A DNA stretch of 64,000 nucleotides from CBDFGN01 sp965247065 (GCA_965247065.1 CBDFGN010000006.1:4340001-4404000), one strand, 5' to 3'; positions 8,089 to 17,383 are shown, counted from the stretch's first letter. Numbers and translations are program-made. Notes: a model not told the origin generated them from the sequence alone.

Positions 8089-8751
8089 ATGGAGGTCGTA
8101 ATAGAAAAATGGAGATACTCGCTAAAAGGGCTGCTTGATTCATATCTTCAGCTGAGGCCTCATATATTGGTCCTCTTTCCACTGCTATACTTGTTCTTTG
8201 TGGTGGTGAATGACCTGTTTTATTGGTTTGCCATGATTACCGCCTTCCCCGAACTCGTATTCGGGGCGCTGTTCCAGTATTACTTCAAAGTGCAAATTCC
8301 GGTGGCTCTTCTTGGAGCCTTGTTCGATAGTCTATCCTTCTTTCTAACAGTGATCATTATCAAACTGGCTATCAAGTCCTCTAGTCCAACACAGTTCTTA
8401 GGTCATTTGTCTATTGATCTGTTAATCGCGATTTTAGCCACCTTCTGGGTGCTTTTTGTCTTCTCATTTTCCAGTTGGCTCATTCGACATTTCGACCCTC
8501 TGGCAGACATACAGGATCTGGAAACTCGCCAGTCTGTGTACGGCGACCGAATTGTGGAGGCACTGCACGACCCGGGAAAAAACCTACAGAACATCTATTT
8601 TGGGCTCGTAATGGGGGTCTCCGCCATGATACCCAGCTGCATTCACCTCTATATGGCCTTTCGATCCCTGGTTTCAGTTAAAGTCCTTGAGCCAATAAGA
8701 TCGCGAAGGGGAACCGATGGAAAGGGAATTTTCAGGGATCCAGGAAACTGA
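8089..8751 (+). CDS. Multi-pass membrane protein of unknown function
   Basis: A 220-residue protein with four hydrophobic stretches: PHILVLFPLLYLFFVVV, the region around FYWFAMITAFPELVF, FLTVIIIKLAI, and LLIAILATFWVLFVFSF, then a weaker one near 175-200 (YFGLVMGVSAMIPS). The charged ends suggest an inner-membrane protein. I do not recognise the family. It is divergent from the giant exported protein (76 bases between starts) and 57 bases upstream of the cupin gene, so it may share a transcript with the cupin and aldolase genes. Confidence 0.75.
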   Translation: MEVVIEKWRYSLKGLLDSYLQLRPHILVLFPLLYLFFVVVNDLFYWFAMITAFPELVFGALFQYYFKVQIPVALLGALFDSLSFFLTVIIIKLAIKSSSPTQFLGHLSIDLLIAILATFWVLFVFSFSSWLIRHFDPLADIQDLETRQSVYGDRIVEALHDPGKNLQNIYFGLVMGVSAMIPSCIHLYMAFRSLVSVKVLEPIRSRRGTDGKGIFRDPGN

Positions 8752-8808
8752 GTATTTCTGTCCGCTGAAGGCAAAACACGGTCGCTAATTTGTAATTTGA
8801 GGCAAAAG

Positions 8809-9318
8809 ATGGAGCCCGTAGAATATTGGATTGATCACCTAAACCTTCAGCCACTTGAGCCCGAAGGTGGGTACTTTAATCAGGTGTTCATTTCCAAAAC
8901 GAACCTATCCCGAACGAGCCTCCCCGATCAATTCAAATCGGATAGGAGATTGGTCAGTAGCATTTTTTATCTGTTGACTTCGAAGGAATATTCACACTTT
9001 CACCGTATGAAAGCCGATGAGATTTGGGCTTTTCACTATGGAAGCTCCATTACCATCCACCAGATTGATGCGAAGGGCACCTACGCGCCCATTAAGCTAG
9101 GATTGGAATTGGAAGCCAATGAGGTCCCCCAGGCTGTGGTTAAGGCAGGAACCATCTTTGGGGCCACTGTCAATGAGCCAAACTCCTATACGTTGGTAGG
9201 TTGCATGGTTGCTCCCGGATTTACCTTCGAAGACTTTGAGATGGTTCACCGGGCGGAGCTTCTCCCTGTTTATCCCGAACTCGAAAACGTCATAATCAAA
9301 TTAACTCACGATGAATAG
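8809..9318 (+). CDS. Cupin protein of the DUF985 (Cupin_5) family
   Basis: A 169-residue single-domain beta-barrel protein. The family core is plain: LEPEGGYFNQVF, SIFYLLTSKEYSHFHRMKADEIWAFHYGS, and AGTIFGATV...YTLVGCMVAPGFTFEDFEM. DUF985 proteins resemble dTDP-sugar epimerases in fold but have no agreed function. The ATG at 8809 is preferred over the in-frame TTG at 8797 because GAGG lies at a suitable distance before it. Its last 8 bases overlap the aldolase/dehydrogenase gene, so the two are translationally linked and may act on the same sugar-like substrate; that link is inference. Confidence 0.88.
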   Translation: MEPVEYWIDHLNLQPLEPEGGYFNQVFISKTNLSRTSLPDQFKSDRRLVSSIFYLLTSKEYSHFHRMKADEIWAFHYGSSITIHQIDAKGTYAPIKLGLELEANEVPQAVVKAGTIFGATVNEPNSYTLVGCMVAPGFTFEDFEMVHRAELLPVYPELENVIIKLTHDE

Positions 9319-11281
9319 CTTGTGGAATGACAAGGAAGCTTCCAGAATTAAAAAGGATCCCTTGCAGCTTCGCGTTTACACTTCCAGATTGATTGGTCAA
9401 GAGCCTGACCTGGTTTTGCATGGCGGGGGGAATACCTCGGTCAAAGGAGAAACGCTTGATCTCTTCGGTCAAAAAGAGGATGTCCTGTTTGTAAAAGGTA
9501 GTGGTTGGGATCTCGCCTCAATTGAAAAAGAAGGGTTTGCTCCAGTGCGGCTGGATGCTCTCAAGAGGATGGCGGAATTGGAGTCGCTAAGCGATACGGA
9601 AATGGTTCGAGCTCAAAGAACCGCTATGACCGATCCGTACGCACCGAATCCGTCAGTGGAGGCTATCCTACACGCAATAATCCCCTTCAAATATGTGGAC
9701 CACACGCATGCGGACGCCGTAGTTACCTTGACTAACACCCCGGGAGGTGTTGAAAAAATCCGCGAGGTTTATGGAGATTCAGTGTTGATCATCCCATATG
9801 TGATGCCCGGTTTTATCCTTGCAAGGAGAATTTATGAGATGACCCGTGATTTGGCGTGGTCCGATTACAAAGGCATGATTTTGATGAATCATGGCATATT
9901 CACTTTTGATGATGAAGCCCGGGCATGCTATGAGAATATGATTACCCTGGTCAGACAGGCCCAGAAATATATTCACACTAAGCTAAAAAGCCCTGATTAC
10001 CCGGATATTCATCTAAAAGAGAACCTTTTGGAGCTAGCCCGTATCCGCAAAGCGGTTTCGACGGTAAGAGCCTTGCCGGTCCTTGCTCGCCTGGATCAAA
10101 CTAAATCCTCCCTGCATTTTTCTGATCTTCCCAATGTGAGCTCGATAGCCACACGCGGGCCACTGACACCTGATCACGTGATTCGTACTAAGCGAATTCC
10201 CGTTATCATAAAGCAGGATGGAGGGGATGACGTGAATGATTTTGTCCACGCCTATAAAGAATACTTCGATCGAAATACAGATGGTAATCTCACTTGCTTG
10301 GACCAGGCTCCACGTTGGGGGATTTGGCCGGGCCATGGTACTCTCTCATTTGGATCTTCCCTGAAGGAGGCTCAAATCATAAATGACATTAAAGATCACA
10401 CCCAACTCGCCATCCAAAATGCCGAGGGTTTGGGAGGTTGGGAGGCGCTTTCCGAAAAGGACGTCTTTCAAATGGAGTACTGGGAATTGGAGCAAGCTAA
10501 GCTCAAGAAAGCTAGCGCACCCAAGCCATTTCAAGGAAAGGTGGTTCTGGTAACAGGGGCTGCAAGCGGTATTGGCCGGGCTTGTGCCGAGACATTTGCT
10601 GCCGAGGGAGCTTGCGTGGTTGCGTTGGATATAGATCCACAGATCAATAACCTCTTTCTTAAGCCCGAGATCATGGGTGTCAAAGTGGATTTGACGCAAT
10701 CTCAGAAGCTTCAAGCGGCGGTGGACTTAGCCATTCGCAGCTTTGGAGGCTTGGATGTAGTTGTGAGCAATGCCGGAATTTTTCCTCCCGGGTTATACAT
10801 TGAAAACTTGGAAGAGAGTTCCTGGAACGACAGTTTGGCCGTAAATCTATCAAGTCATCAATCCCTGCTGAAATGCACAATACCATTTCTGAAACTGGGT
10901 ATTGAACCGTCGATAATTATCATAGGCTCCAAAAATGTTCCAGCCCCCGGCCCAGGGGTATCCGCTTATTCAGTGGCTAAGGCGGGATTGAGCCAGCTGG
11001 GGAGAGTGGCTGCTCTGGAACTTTCCGGTTATGGTATTCGGGTGAACATTGTTCATCCTAATGCCGTTTTTGACACCGGTATTTGGTCAGAGGAAAAGAT
11101 AAAGCAGCGAGCCAAGAGTTACGGAAAATCAGTGGAGGAATACAAGACCAGTAACTTGCTTAGACAAATAATCACGTCCGGTGACGTGGCGCAAATGGTT
11201 TGCACCATGGCAGGAGGCTCATTCTCTAAGACTACTGGGGCACAAGTGCCTGTCGACGGCGGCAATGAAAGGGTCATCTAG
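9311..11281 (+). CDS. Bifunctional class II aldolase / short-chain dehydrogenase
   Basis: A 656-residue fusion. The N-terminal half is a class II aldolase/adducin domain (GGGNTSVKGETLDLFG near 36-52; DHTHADAV near 131, giving two His zinc ligands; MNHGIFTFD near 196). The C-terminal part (about 410-656) is a short-chain dehydrogenase with the Rossmann motif VTGAASGIGRA, NAGIFPPG and the YSVAK catalytic pair. Fusions of this type act in rhamnose and related deoxy-sugar breakdown, cleaving a sugar phosphate and oxidising the aldehyde released. No other rhamnose genes are in the window, so the substrate is not proven. The start overlaps the cupin gene by 8 bases. Confidence 0.88.
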   Translation: MNSLWNDKEASRIKKDPLQLRVYTSRLIGQEPDLVLHGGGNTSVKGETLDLFGQKEDVLFVKGSGWDLASIEKEGFAPVRLDALKRMAELESLSDTEMVRAQRTAMTDPYAPNPSVEAILHAIIPFKYVDHTHADAVVTLTNTPGGVEKIREVYGDSVLIIPYVMPGFILARRIYEMTRDLAWSDYKGMILMNHGIFTFDDEARACYENMITLVRQAQKYIHTKLKSPDYPDIHLKENLLELARIRKAVSTVRALPVLARLDQTKSSLHFSDLPNVSSIATRGPLTPDHVIRTKRIPVIIKQDGGDDVNDFVHAYKEYFDRNTDGNLTCLDQAPRWGIWPGHGTLSFGSSLKEAQIINDIKDHTQLAIQNAEGLGGWEALSEKDVFQMEYWELEQAKLKKASAPKPFQGKVVLVTGAASGIGRACAETFAAEGACVVALDIDPQINNLFLKPEIMGVKVDLTQSQKLQAAVDLAIRSFGGLDVVVSNAGIFPPGLYIENLEESSWNDSLAVNLSSHQSLLKCTIPFLKLGIEPSIIIIGSKNVPAPGPGVSAYSVAKAGLSQLGRVAALELSGYGIRVNIVHPNAVFDTGIWSEEKIKQRAKSYGKSVEEYKTSNLLRQIITSGDVAQMVCTMAGGSFSKTTGAQVPVDGGNERVI

Positions 11282-11345
11282 CCTTAAGAGCATTCCTAGT
11301 GAGTTTTGATCTTACTTTTGACCTTGAATTTTGACATTTATTCCT

Positions 11346-11353
11346 GACCTTTG
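11346..11353 (+). promoter_or_regulatory. Possible Bacteroidota -7 element for asd
   Basis: GACCTTTG differs in one base from the TAnnTTTG -7 consensus, has a TTG 19 bases upstream as a -33 candidate, and would place the transcript start about 20-25 bases before the asd ATG at 11383. The mismatch makes this tentative. Confidence 0.35.
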
Positions 11354-11382
11354 CGGTTCTCTATAAATTAAATCGTTTCGAA

Positions 11383-12378
11383 ATGAAACTTGTACTGGTA
11401 GGCGCCACCGGATTGGTGGGCCAGGAAATGCTCAAAGTCCTGGATCTGAGGAATTTCGAGTTTGACGAATTGCTGTTGGTTGCTTCAGAGCGCTCCGTAG
11501 GTAAGGTGCTGGAGTTCAAGGGGAAAGCGTATACGGTAATTGGCCTGTCAACGGCGGTTGAAAACAAACCTGATGTAGCCATTTTTTCGGCTGGCGGAGG
11601 CACTTCTTTGGAGTGGGCACCTAGGTTTGCCGAAGCAGGATCTATCGTGATTGATAATTCCTCGGCATGGAGAATGCATCCAAGGCTCAAGCTGGTGGTT
11701 CCCGAGATCAATGCCAACGCCCTGAAAATTGATGACAGGATCATAGCCAATCCTAATTGTTCTACAATTCAAATGGTCCTCGCTTTGGCACCGTTACAGC
11801 AGAAATATGGACTCAAAAGGATTGTCGTGTCCACTTACCAATCCGTCACCGGTTCAGGAAAGAAAGCCGTTGATCAACTGATGAATGAAAGGTCGGGAAA
11901 AAATGGTCAGGAGCCGGCGTACCCTTATCCAATTGATATGAATGTTATTCCGCAAGTCGACGTTTTTCTTGAGAACGGCTATACAAAGGAAGAAGTCAAA
12001 ATGGTTGATGAAACCAAAAAGATCTTTGACGACGACTCTATCCAGGTCACCGCTACTTGCGTGAGGCTTCCGGTGATAGGTGGCCATTCCGAATCGGTCA
12101 ACGTTGAATTTCATTCCGAATTTGACTTAGCTGACGTGCTGGATTTGCTTGCCAACGCTCCAGGAATTGTGGTAGAAGACGACGTTGAGCAATTGAAATA
12201 TCCTATGCCCATGCATGCTCAGAACAAGGATGAGGTTTTTGTTGGTAGAATTCGACGAGATGATACCCAGCCCAAAACGTTAAATATGTGGGTAGTTTCC
12301 GACAATCTGAGAAAAGGTGCCGCCACAAATGCTATCCAGATTGCCGAATACCTGGTCCAGCATCACCTGGTATATTGA
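11383..12378 (+). CDS. asd: Aspartate-semialdehyde dehydrogenase
   Basis: A 331-residue enzyme that reduces aspartyl-4-phosphate to the semialdehyde, a shared step toward lysine/diaminopimelate, threonine and methionine. It has the NADP-binding start MKLVLVGATGLVGQEM, the active-site cysteine Cys126 in IANPNCSTIQ, the Gln of STYQSVTGSGKKA, and the C-terminal GGHSESVNVEF and RRDDTQPKTLNMWVVSDNLRKGAA stretches. The length is normal. It stands alone between two operons, with a possible promoter just upstream and a structured 287-base gap downstream. Confidence 0.97.
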   Translation: MKLVLVGATGLVGQEMLKVLDLRNFEFDELLLVASERSVGKVLEFKGKAYTVIGLSTAVENKPDVAIFSAGGGTSLEWAPRFAEAGSIVIDNSSAWRMHPRLKLVVPEINANALKIDDRIIANPNCSTIQMVLALAPLQQKYGLKRIVVSTYQSVTGSGKKAVDQLMNERSGKNGQEPAYPYPIDMNVIPQVDVFLENGYTKEEVKMVDETKKIFDDDSIQVTATCVRLPVIGGHSESVNVEFHSEFDLADVLDLLANAPGIVVEDDVEQLKYPMPMHAQNKDEVFVGRIRRDDTQPKTLNMWVVSDNLRKGAATNAIQIAEYLVQHHLVY

Positions 12379-12665
12379 TTGAACCACTTCTTGGATAGAA
12401 GGTTCAGGTATTTGTGAACCAACTTCGGGACACAGATCCACTGTGCCTCGCCCTGCGGTATTAGAGTGCTGCCAACGCGATCGCTGGGGATCAACGGGTC
12501 CTCATCATTTTGCACCACGGGCTTTCACACGGCTCACCCGGTAGAATGGCTATAGCGGTCGGACCGGGTGAATATCCTTGAGCATCGCACTCACCGAAAT
12601 TGGCTCCTTTGATCTCATAGGATTAAGCTCTAACTTTGGCCGATTTTTAGATAGAAATCCTTTAT
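12379..12665 (+). promoter_or_regulatory. Structured leader between asd and carB
   Basis: Right after the asd stop, two hairpins compete for one strand: GAACC (12381-12385) can pair with GGTTC (12401-12405), or GGTTCA (12401-12406) with TGAACC (12415-12420). Further down, TCACCCGGT (12534-12542) pairs with ACCGGGTGA (12563-12571) around a 20-base loop that itself contains GCTATAGC. No T-run follows, so these are not classic terminators. The first set may end asd transcripts; the last could be a carB leader structure. No known riboswitch was recognised. Confidence 0.4.
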
Positions 12666-15485
12666 ATGCCTAGAGACAGAACGATCCGCTCAGTGCTGAT
12701 TATCGGCAGCGGACCCATCATTATAGGTCAGGCATGTGAATTTGATTACTCGGGATCTCAGGCCGCTCGCTCTTTGCGTGAAGAAGGGGTGGAAGTAACT
12801 CTGATCAACTCCAACCCGGCTACAATAATGACCGACGAGGTCACGGCTGATAACATCTATCTCAAACCGCTTGAGAAAAAGTATATCCGTCAAATTCTTG
12901 AAGAACATCACATTGATGCAGTACTCCCAACGATGGGAGGACAAACCGCTTTGAACCTGGCTATCGAGTGCGAGCAGGCTGGTATTTGGGAGCATTATGG
13001 GGTTAAAATCATAGGAGTCGATATTAAAGCGATCCGCACTACCGAGGATAGGGAGCTATTCCGGTTGAAAATGCATGAGGTCGGTGTCCAAGTTTGCGAA
13101 GGAAGGACTGCAACTTCATTTTTGCAAGGCAAGGAAATAGCCCAGGAAATTGGTTTTCCTTTGGTAATAAGGCCGTCGTTTACATTAGGAGGCACAGGAG
13201 GCAGCTTTGTTAATAAGAAGGCAGATTTCGACAATGCGCTGAACGCTGGATTGCATGCATCGCCCATTCACACGGTTTTGGTAGAGCAGAGCATACGGGG
13301 TTGGAAGGAATATGAACTTGAACTACTTCGGGATGGGTCCGGAAACGTTATTATAATTTGCTCCATTGAGAATTTTGACCCGATGGGCATTCATACCGGT
13401 GACTCGGTAACCGTTGCGCCGGCGCTGACCTTGCCCGATACGGTTTATCAGGAAATGCGCAACCAGGCCATTGTCATGATGAATGGCATTGGGCAATTCG
13501 CAGGGGGATGCAATGTGCAATTCGCGGTAAACCCGGATGATGACCAAATAATTGGTGTGGAAATAAACCCTCGCGTTTCCAGGTCTTCGGCATTAGCTTC
13601 TAAGGCTACTGGCTATCCTATTGCCAAGATCGCTGCCAAACTGGCCATAGGGTATAATCTTGATGAATTAAGAAACCAAATAACTCAAACTACTTCAGCC
13701 TTTTTTGAACCGGCCCTGGACTATGTAATTGTCAAAGTGCCCCGATGGAATTTCGACAAATTCGTGGGATCAGATCGTCATCTGGGCTTGCAAATGAAAT
13801 CGGTCGGTGAAGTGATGGCTATTGGCCGAAATTTTCAGGAGGCGCTTCAGAAGGCCTGCCAGTCCTTAGAAATTAAGAGAAACGGACTTGGCGCAGACGG
13901 CCGCGAAACCCGATCTCATGAGAGCATCTTAGATAGCCTTGAACACCCTAGTTGGAACCGTTTGTTTCATATCTATGATGCGTTCAAAATCGGTGTGCCC
14001 TTCAAATTTGTTGAGAAACTTACAAAAATCGATAAATGGTTTTTACATCAGGTTGAGGACCTCGTGCTTCTTGAAAAGGAGATCGAATCGTACAATCTGG
14101 ACAGTATTCCCAGCGTGTTATTGTTGAATGCCAAGAAAAAGGGCTACGCTGATCGCCAACTTGCTCACCTCATGCGATGCTTGGAAAGCGAAGTCTTTGA
14201 GAAGCGAAAGGAACTGGGAATTAATCGGGTGTATAAGCTAGTCGACACTTGCGCGGCCGAGTTCGATGCCGGCACACCATATTATTACTCCACATTTGAC
14301 GAGGAAAACGAGTCCATCCCATCGGATCGCAAGAAAATCGTTGTCCTAGGTTCGGGCCCCAATCGAATTGGACAAGGCATTGAATTTGACTACTGCTGCG
14401 TACACGGGGTTTTAGCGGCCAAGGAATCCGGGTACGAGGCCATTATGATCAACTGCAATCCAGAGACCGTTTCCACTGACTTTGATGTGGCGGACAAGCT
14501 CTACTTTGAACCAATCTTCTGGGAACATATTTATGAAATCGTTCTGCATGAAAAACCGGAGGGAGTGATCGTTCAATTAGGGGGGCAAACCGCGCTAAAA
14601 CTGGCCCAGAAGTTGGATAAGAATGGGATTAAGATCATAGGGACTAGTTTCAAGTCTCTGGATCTGGCGGAAAGCCGGGGACATTTCTCTGATCTCCTTA
14701 AGGAGAACAATATTCCTTATCCCCCGTATGGCGTTATTGAAAGTGCCGATGAGGCCATCGAACTAGCCAAGGACATCGGATTTCCCTTGCTTGTAAGGCC
14801 CTCATACGTGTTGGGTGGTCAGAGCATGAAAATTGTCATAAATGAAGAAGAACTGGAGGCTCATGTCATTAAAATCATGAAGGAAGTCCCGGAAGTATCG
14901 GATAGCGAAATTCTTCTGGATCAGTTCCTAGACGGCGCTATTGAAGCGGAAGCTGATGCGATATCCGACGGGGAAGATGTGTGCATAATTGGGATTATGC
15001 AGCATATTGAGCCTGCCGGGATTCATTCGGGCGACTCGTACGCAGTGTTGCCTCCCTTTAACCTTGGTGATTTTGTGGTCCGGCAAATCGAAAAGCACAC
15101 CCACAGGATAGCATTAGCCCTGGGAACAGTTGGGCTCATCAACGTTCAATTTGCGATAAAGGATAATACTGTCTACGTGATCGAAGCGAATCCCAGGGCA
15201 TCCCGAACGGTGCCGTTCATTTGCAAGGCTTATCAGGAGCCGTATGTCAAATACGCTACCCAGGTTATGTTAGGGAAAAAGCTAAGTGAATTCACTCTCA
15301 ACCCTCAAAAAAAGGGCTACGCCATAAAGGAACCAGTTTTCTCATTCAATAAGTTTCCCAATGTAAATAAGGAGCTGGGCCCGGAGATGAAATCAACCGG
15401 AGAGTCGATTTATTTCATAGAAGACATAATGGACGATTATTTTTACAAAATTTACTCTGAACGTAACCTATATTTGAGTAGGTAA
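12666..15485 (+). CDS. carB: Carbamoyl-phosphate synthase large subunit lacking the allosteric domain
   Basis: A 939-residue synthetase that makes carbamoyl phosphate from bicarbonate, ammonia and two ATP, for pyrimidines and arginine. Both ATP-grasp halves are complete: the first starts LIIGSGPIIIGQACEFDYSG, the second LGSGPNRIGQGIEFDYCC near residue 560, with the oligomerisation domain between. The E. coli protein is about 1073 residues; here it stops after the second ATP-grasp half (NLYLSR), so the MGS-like domain that binds UMP, IMP and ornithine is absent, as in many Bacteroidota. carA is not nearby. A 287-base structured gap precedes it and a DUF4834 gene follows after 21 bases. Confidence 0.96.
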   Translation: MPRDRTIRSVLIIGSGPIIIGQACEFDYSGSQAARSLREEGVEVTLINSNPATIMTDEVTADNIYLKPLEKKYIRQILEEHHIDAVLPTMGGQTALNLAIECEQAGIWEHYGVKIIGVDIKAIRTTEDRELFRLKMHEVGVQVCEGRTATSFLQGKEIAQEIGFPLVIRPSFTLGGTGGSFVNKKADFDNALNAGLHASPIHTVLVEQSIRGWKEYELELLRDGSGNVIIICSIENFDPMGIHTGDSVTVAPALTLPDTVYQEMRNQAIVMMNGIGQFAGGCNVQFAVNPDDDQIIGVEINPRVSRSSALASKATGYPIAKIAAKLAIGYNLDELRNQITQTTSAFFEPALDYVIVKVPRWNFDKFVGSDRHLGLQMKSVGEVMAIGRNFQEALQKACQSLEIKRNGLGADGRETRSHESILDSLEHPSWNRLFHIYDAFKIGVPFKFVEKLTKIDKWFLHQVEDLVLLEKEIESYNLDSIPSVLLLNAKKKGYADRQLAHLMRCLESEVFEKRKELGINRVYKLVDTCAAEFDAGTPYYYSTFDEENESIPSDRKKIVVLGSGPNRIGQGIEFDYCCVHGVLAAKESGYEAIMINCNPETVSTDFDVADKLYFEPIFWEHIYEIVLHEKPEGVIVQLGGQTALKLAQKLDKNGIKIIGTSFKSLDLAESRGHFSDLLKENNIPYPPYGVIESADEAIELAKDIGFPLLVRPSYVLGGQSMKIVINEEELEAHVIKIMKEVPEVSDSEILLDQFLDGAIEAEADAISDGEDVCIIGIMQHIEPAGIHSGDSYAVLPPFNLGDFVVRQIEKHTHRIALALGTVGLINVQFAIKDNTVYVIEANPRASRTVPFICKAYQEPYVKYATQVMLGKKLSEFTLNPQKKGYAIKEPVFSFNKFPNVNKELGPEMKSTGESIYFIEDIMDDYFYKIYSERNLYLSR

Positions 15486-15506
15486 GTACTTATAGTAAAA
15501 GGCGAT

Positions 15507-15743
15507 ATGCTGAAATTCCTACTAATACTTGGCATAATTTTCTACCTGATCTATAAGGTCAGCGGATTTATCACCCGGGGGCTGTTTACCACAGGCTCCT
15601 CTCGAAGAGCTCAAACCGGCAGACGAAACAAATCCAAAATGCACCCATCTGATGGTAACGTGGATGTCGACTATATACCTAAGGACCGGAAGAGCGACTC
15701 GTTCAAAGGCGGCGAGTATGTGGACTACGAAGAGGTAGATTAG
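15507..15743 (+). CDS. DUF4834 family small membrane protein
   Basis: A 78-residue protein with one N-terminal membrane helix (MLKFLLILGIIFYLIYKVSGF) and a polar tail ending in GGEYVDYEEVD. This layout and the acidic tyrosine-rich tail fit DUF4834, a family of unknown function found in Bacteroidota. It follows carB by 21 bases and is probably co-transcribed with it. Its end abuts the stop of the convergent lipoprotein gene. Confidence 0.75.
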   Translation: MLKFLLILGIIFYLIYKVSGFITRGLFTTGSSRRAQTGRRNKSKMHPSDGNVDVDYIPKDRKSDSFKGGEYVDYEEVD

Positions 15744-15935
15744 CTATTCTTCCTTCTTTTTCTTTTTTTTAGAGTACTTGGTGTAATCCAGCTTTGGAGT
15801 CTTAGATTCAATCCTATTGTATTTATAGACCTTATAATCATCGTAGCTCTGCTGGTTTTGGTGCACGTAAACCGTTTTGCTGCAGGAAATAAAGATGAAA
15901 GGAATCAAAAGGAACTTAAGGTGCTCTAATCTCAT
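15744..15935 (-). CDS. Small lipoprotein with lysine-rich tail
   Basis: Starting at the ATG at 15935, the product has 63 residues: MRLEHLKFLLIPFIFISC with lipobox FISC and lipidated Cys18, then a tyrosine-rich middle (QQSYDDYKVYKYNRIE) and a run of lysines at the end. An in-frame start at 15959 would add 8 residues ahead of the signal and fits lipoprotein export less well. No family recognised. It is convergent with the DUF4834 gene with no gap. Confidence 0.6.
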   Translation of the reverse strand: MRLEHLKFLLIPFIFISCSKTVYVHQNQQSYDDYKVYKYNRIESKTPKLDYTKYSKKKKKKEE

Positions 15936-16077
15936 TGATTGATGACAAGGTACTTTCACTTAACGAACATATGTTGCGAAAATTTGCTTTCGCTCCACCT
16001 TTAAGGCATGCATTTAGATAAGTCAGCCATTGTGTTGATTTAATTTTTTCTATTATTGCCTTCTCAAAAATACACTA

Positions 16078-16734
16078 ATGATTAAAGTATGTGGCTTTGG
16101 CAGTATCGCTTTTTTGATAACTGCCTGTTTATGTCTCCTAAGGTGTTCTACAACTTCGACTTCGACATCCTGGAAATCCGATCAAAAGCCAGATAAGAAG
16201 ATCGAAAAGTTGCTAATTGTGGGACTTACAAAAAATCACCAAAACCGCTCGTTAGTCGAGGAGGAATTGTCCTTCACACTGGCTATCGAGGGCGACTACC
16301 ATGCTTTAGCAAGTATGAAGCATTTACCGACCAGCAAATCCATACCCGTAAAGGAGGATTTGTTGCCATTGATAGACAGCGCCAGAATTGACGGTGTCTT
16401 AACATTAGAACTAAAAGACATCAAGGAAGGCACTAAATTTGAATCGACATCGCGCGTTTACTCCTACTCTCCGGATCACCCTGATTTTTATGAATACCTA
16501 AGGTCCTATCGTAATGAGTACGTTCCCGGGTACACGGTTGGAAACACCATTCTGGTGATTGAGTCCAACCTGTATGAGGTTATAAAGGAAGAACAAAGGG
16601 GAAGACTCATTTTCTCCGCAGTCTCGGAAACCTTCAATCCGACTGATGATCAACTTGAGGCGGCTGTTGGCGATTTCGTTGAATCATTGTACAAGGCACT
16701 TAAAAAGAGTGGTTTCTTGCAAAAACGCAATTAG
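16078..16734 (+). CDS. Lipoprotein of unknown function
   Basis: A 218-residue protein with a type II signal peptide; LLRC puts the lipidated residue at Cys23 (ITAC at Cys17 is the alternative). A Ser/Thr-rich linker follows, then a mixed alpha/beta domain (KIEKLLIVGLTKNHQNRSLVEEELSFTLA and SARIDGVLTLELKDI). The pattern of a short strand, a helix and a 'solubilise by name' motif resembles Bacteroidota lipoproteins with no assigned role. It ends in a 4-base overlap with the convergent Nudix gene. Confidence 0.75.
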   Translation: MIKVCGFGSIAFLITACLCLLRCSTTSTSTSWKSDQKPDKKIEKLLIVGLTKNHQNRSLVEEELSFTLAIEGDYHALASMKHLPTSKSIPVKEDLLPLIDSARIDGVLTLELKDIKEGTKFESTSRVYSYSPDHPDFYEYLRSYRNEYVPGYTVGNTILVIESNLYEVIKEEQRGRLIFSAVSETFNPTDDQLEAAVGDFVESLYKALKKSGFLQKRN

Positions 16735-17249
16735 TCCGGATTCTGAGCCAATTCATTCTCGATCAGGTCAAGTTCTGGCCCCGAGAGATCAAATTTGCGC
16801 AACTCCTTCCGGGCCGTTCTCAAAAGATGTAGTATTTGGCTCAACCCGGTCCTGAGTATCTTCTCATGATCGAACGCCAGTCTGGGTAGTTCATTAATCG
16901 GTAACCACGCCACCTCGGCAGCATCTGAAGCTGCTCGTATCGAATGCTGATCGCACCGTATCAATCCGAAATGCGCGACGGAAACCGCCCGTCCTCGGGG
17001 ATCTCGCTTAGGATGTCCGAAAGCATGATATTGTTTCAAAAGGAGTGGCTTCAGGCCGGTTTCTTCCTGGACCTCCCGGAGCGCGGCATCAAGCAAATCC
17101 TCATCGTATTCTACGAAACCCCCCGGGATCGCCCATTGATCTTTGAACGGATCGTTTTTTCGTCTTACCAACAAGATGTGGATTTGAGACCCGCTAATTC
17201 CCAAGACCAATACATCAACAGTAAGCTTAAATTCTTGACTGGAATTCAC
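16731..17249 (-). CDS. Nudix hydrolase
   Basis: A 172-residue pyrophosphohydrolase of nucleoside-diphosphate-X substrates. The Nudix box is complete: GGFVEYDEDLLDAALREVQEETGL, read in two parts GGFVEYDEDLL and REVQEETGL. The start DVLVLGISGSQIHILLVRRKNDPFKDQWAIPGG is that of the ADP-ribose pyrophosphatase-like group, which in related proteins (NrtR) carries a C-terminal winged helix. Only about 25 residues follow the fold here, so the DNA-binding part is missing or reduced. Substrate unknown. It lies convergent to the lipoprotein gene and divergent from the aldolase gene. Confidence 0.88.
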   Translation of the reverse strand: MNSSQEFKLTVDVLVLGISGSQIHILLVRRKNDPFKDQWAIPGGFVEYDEDLLDAALREVQEETGLKPLLLKQYHAFGHPKRDPRGRAVSVAHFGLIRCDQHSIRAASDAAEVAWLPINELPRLAFDHEKILRTGLSQILHLLRTARKELRKFDLSGPELDLIENELAQNPD

Positions 17250-17350
17250 TTGGATTGCCGCATTCTGGTTCGAATTAATGATCGCCAGTTAAGCCCTTTC
17301 TGGCCAATTCCAAATAAGGTTAAATCATGAAAAGATTTAAAAAATATAGA

Positions 17351-17358
17351 TATCTTTG
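17351..17358 (+). promoter_or_regulatory. Bacteroidota -7 promoter element for the aldolase-accD unit
   Basis: TATCTTTG matches TAnnTTTG exactly and lies 26 bases before the ATG at 17384. This implies a short leader and argues against the in-frame ATG at 17327, which would be upstream of the promoter. No clear -33 TTTG is seen. Confidence 0.6.
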
Positions 17359-17383
17359 CCACTCAAATTTAACGCTTAAAACA

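Noticed and set aside
8797..8808. TTG start of the cupin gene
   Set aside because: ATG at 8809 has a GAGG at a good distance and starts closer to the family core.
12474..12486. GCGATCGC octamer as a HIP1-type element
   Set aside because: A single copy in one gap is expected by chance, and HIP1 repeats belong to cyanobacteria.
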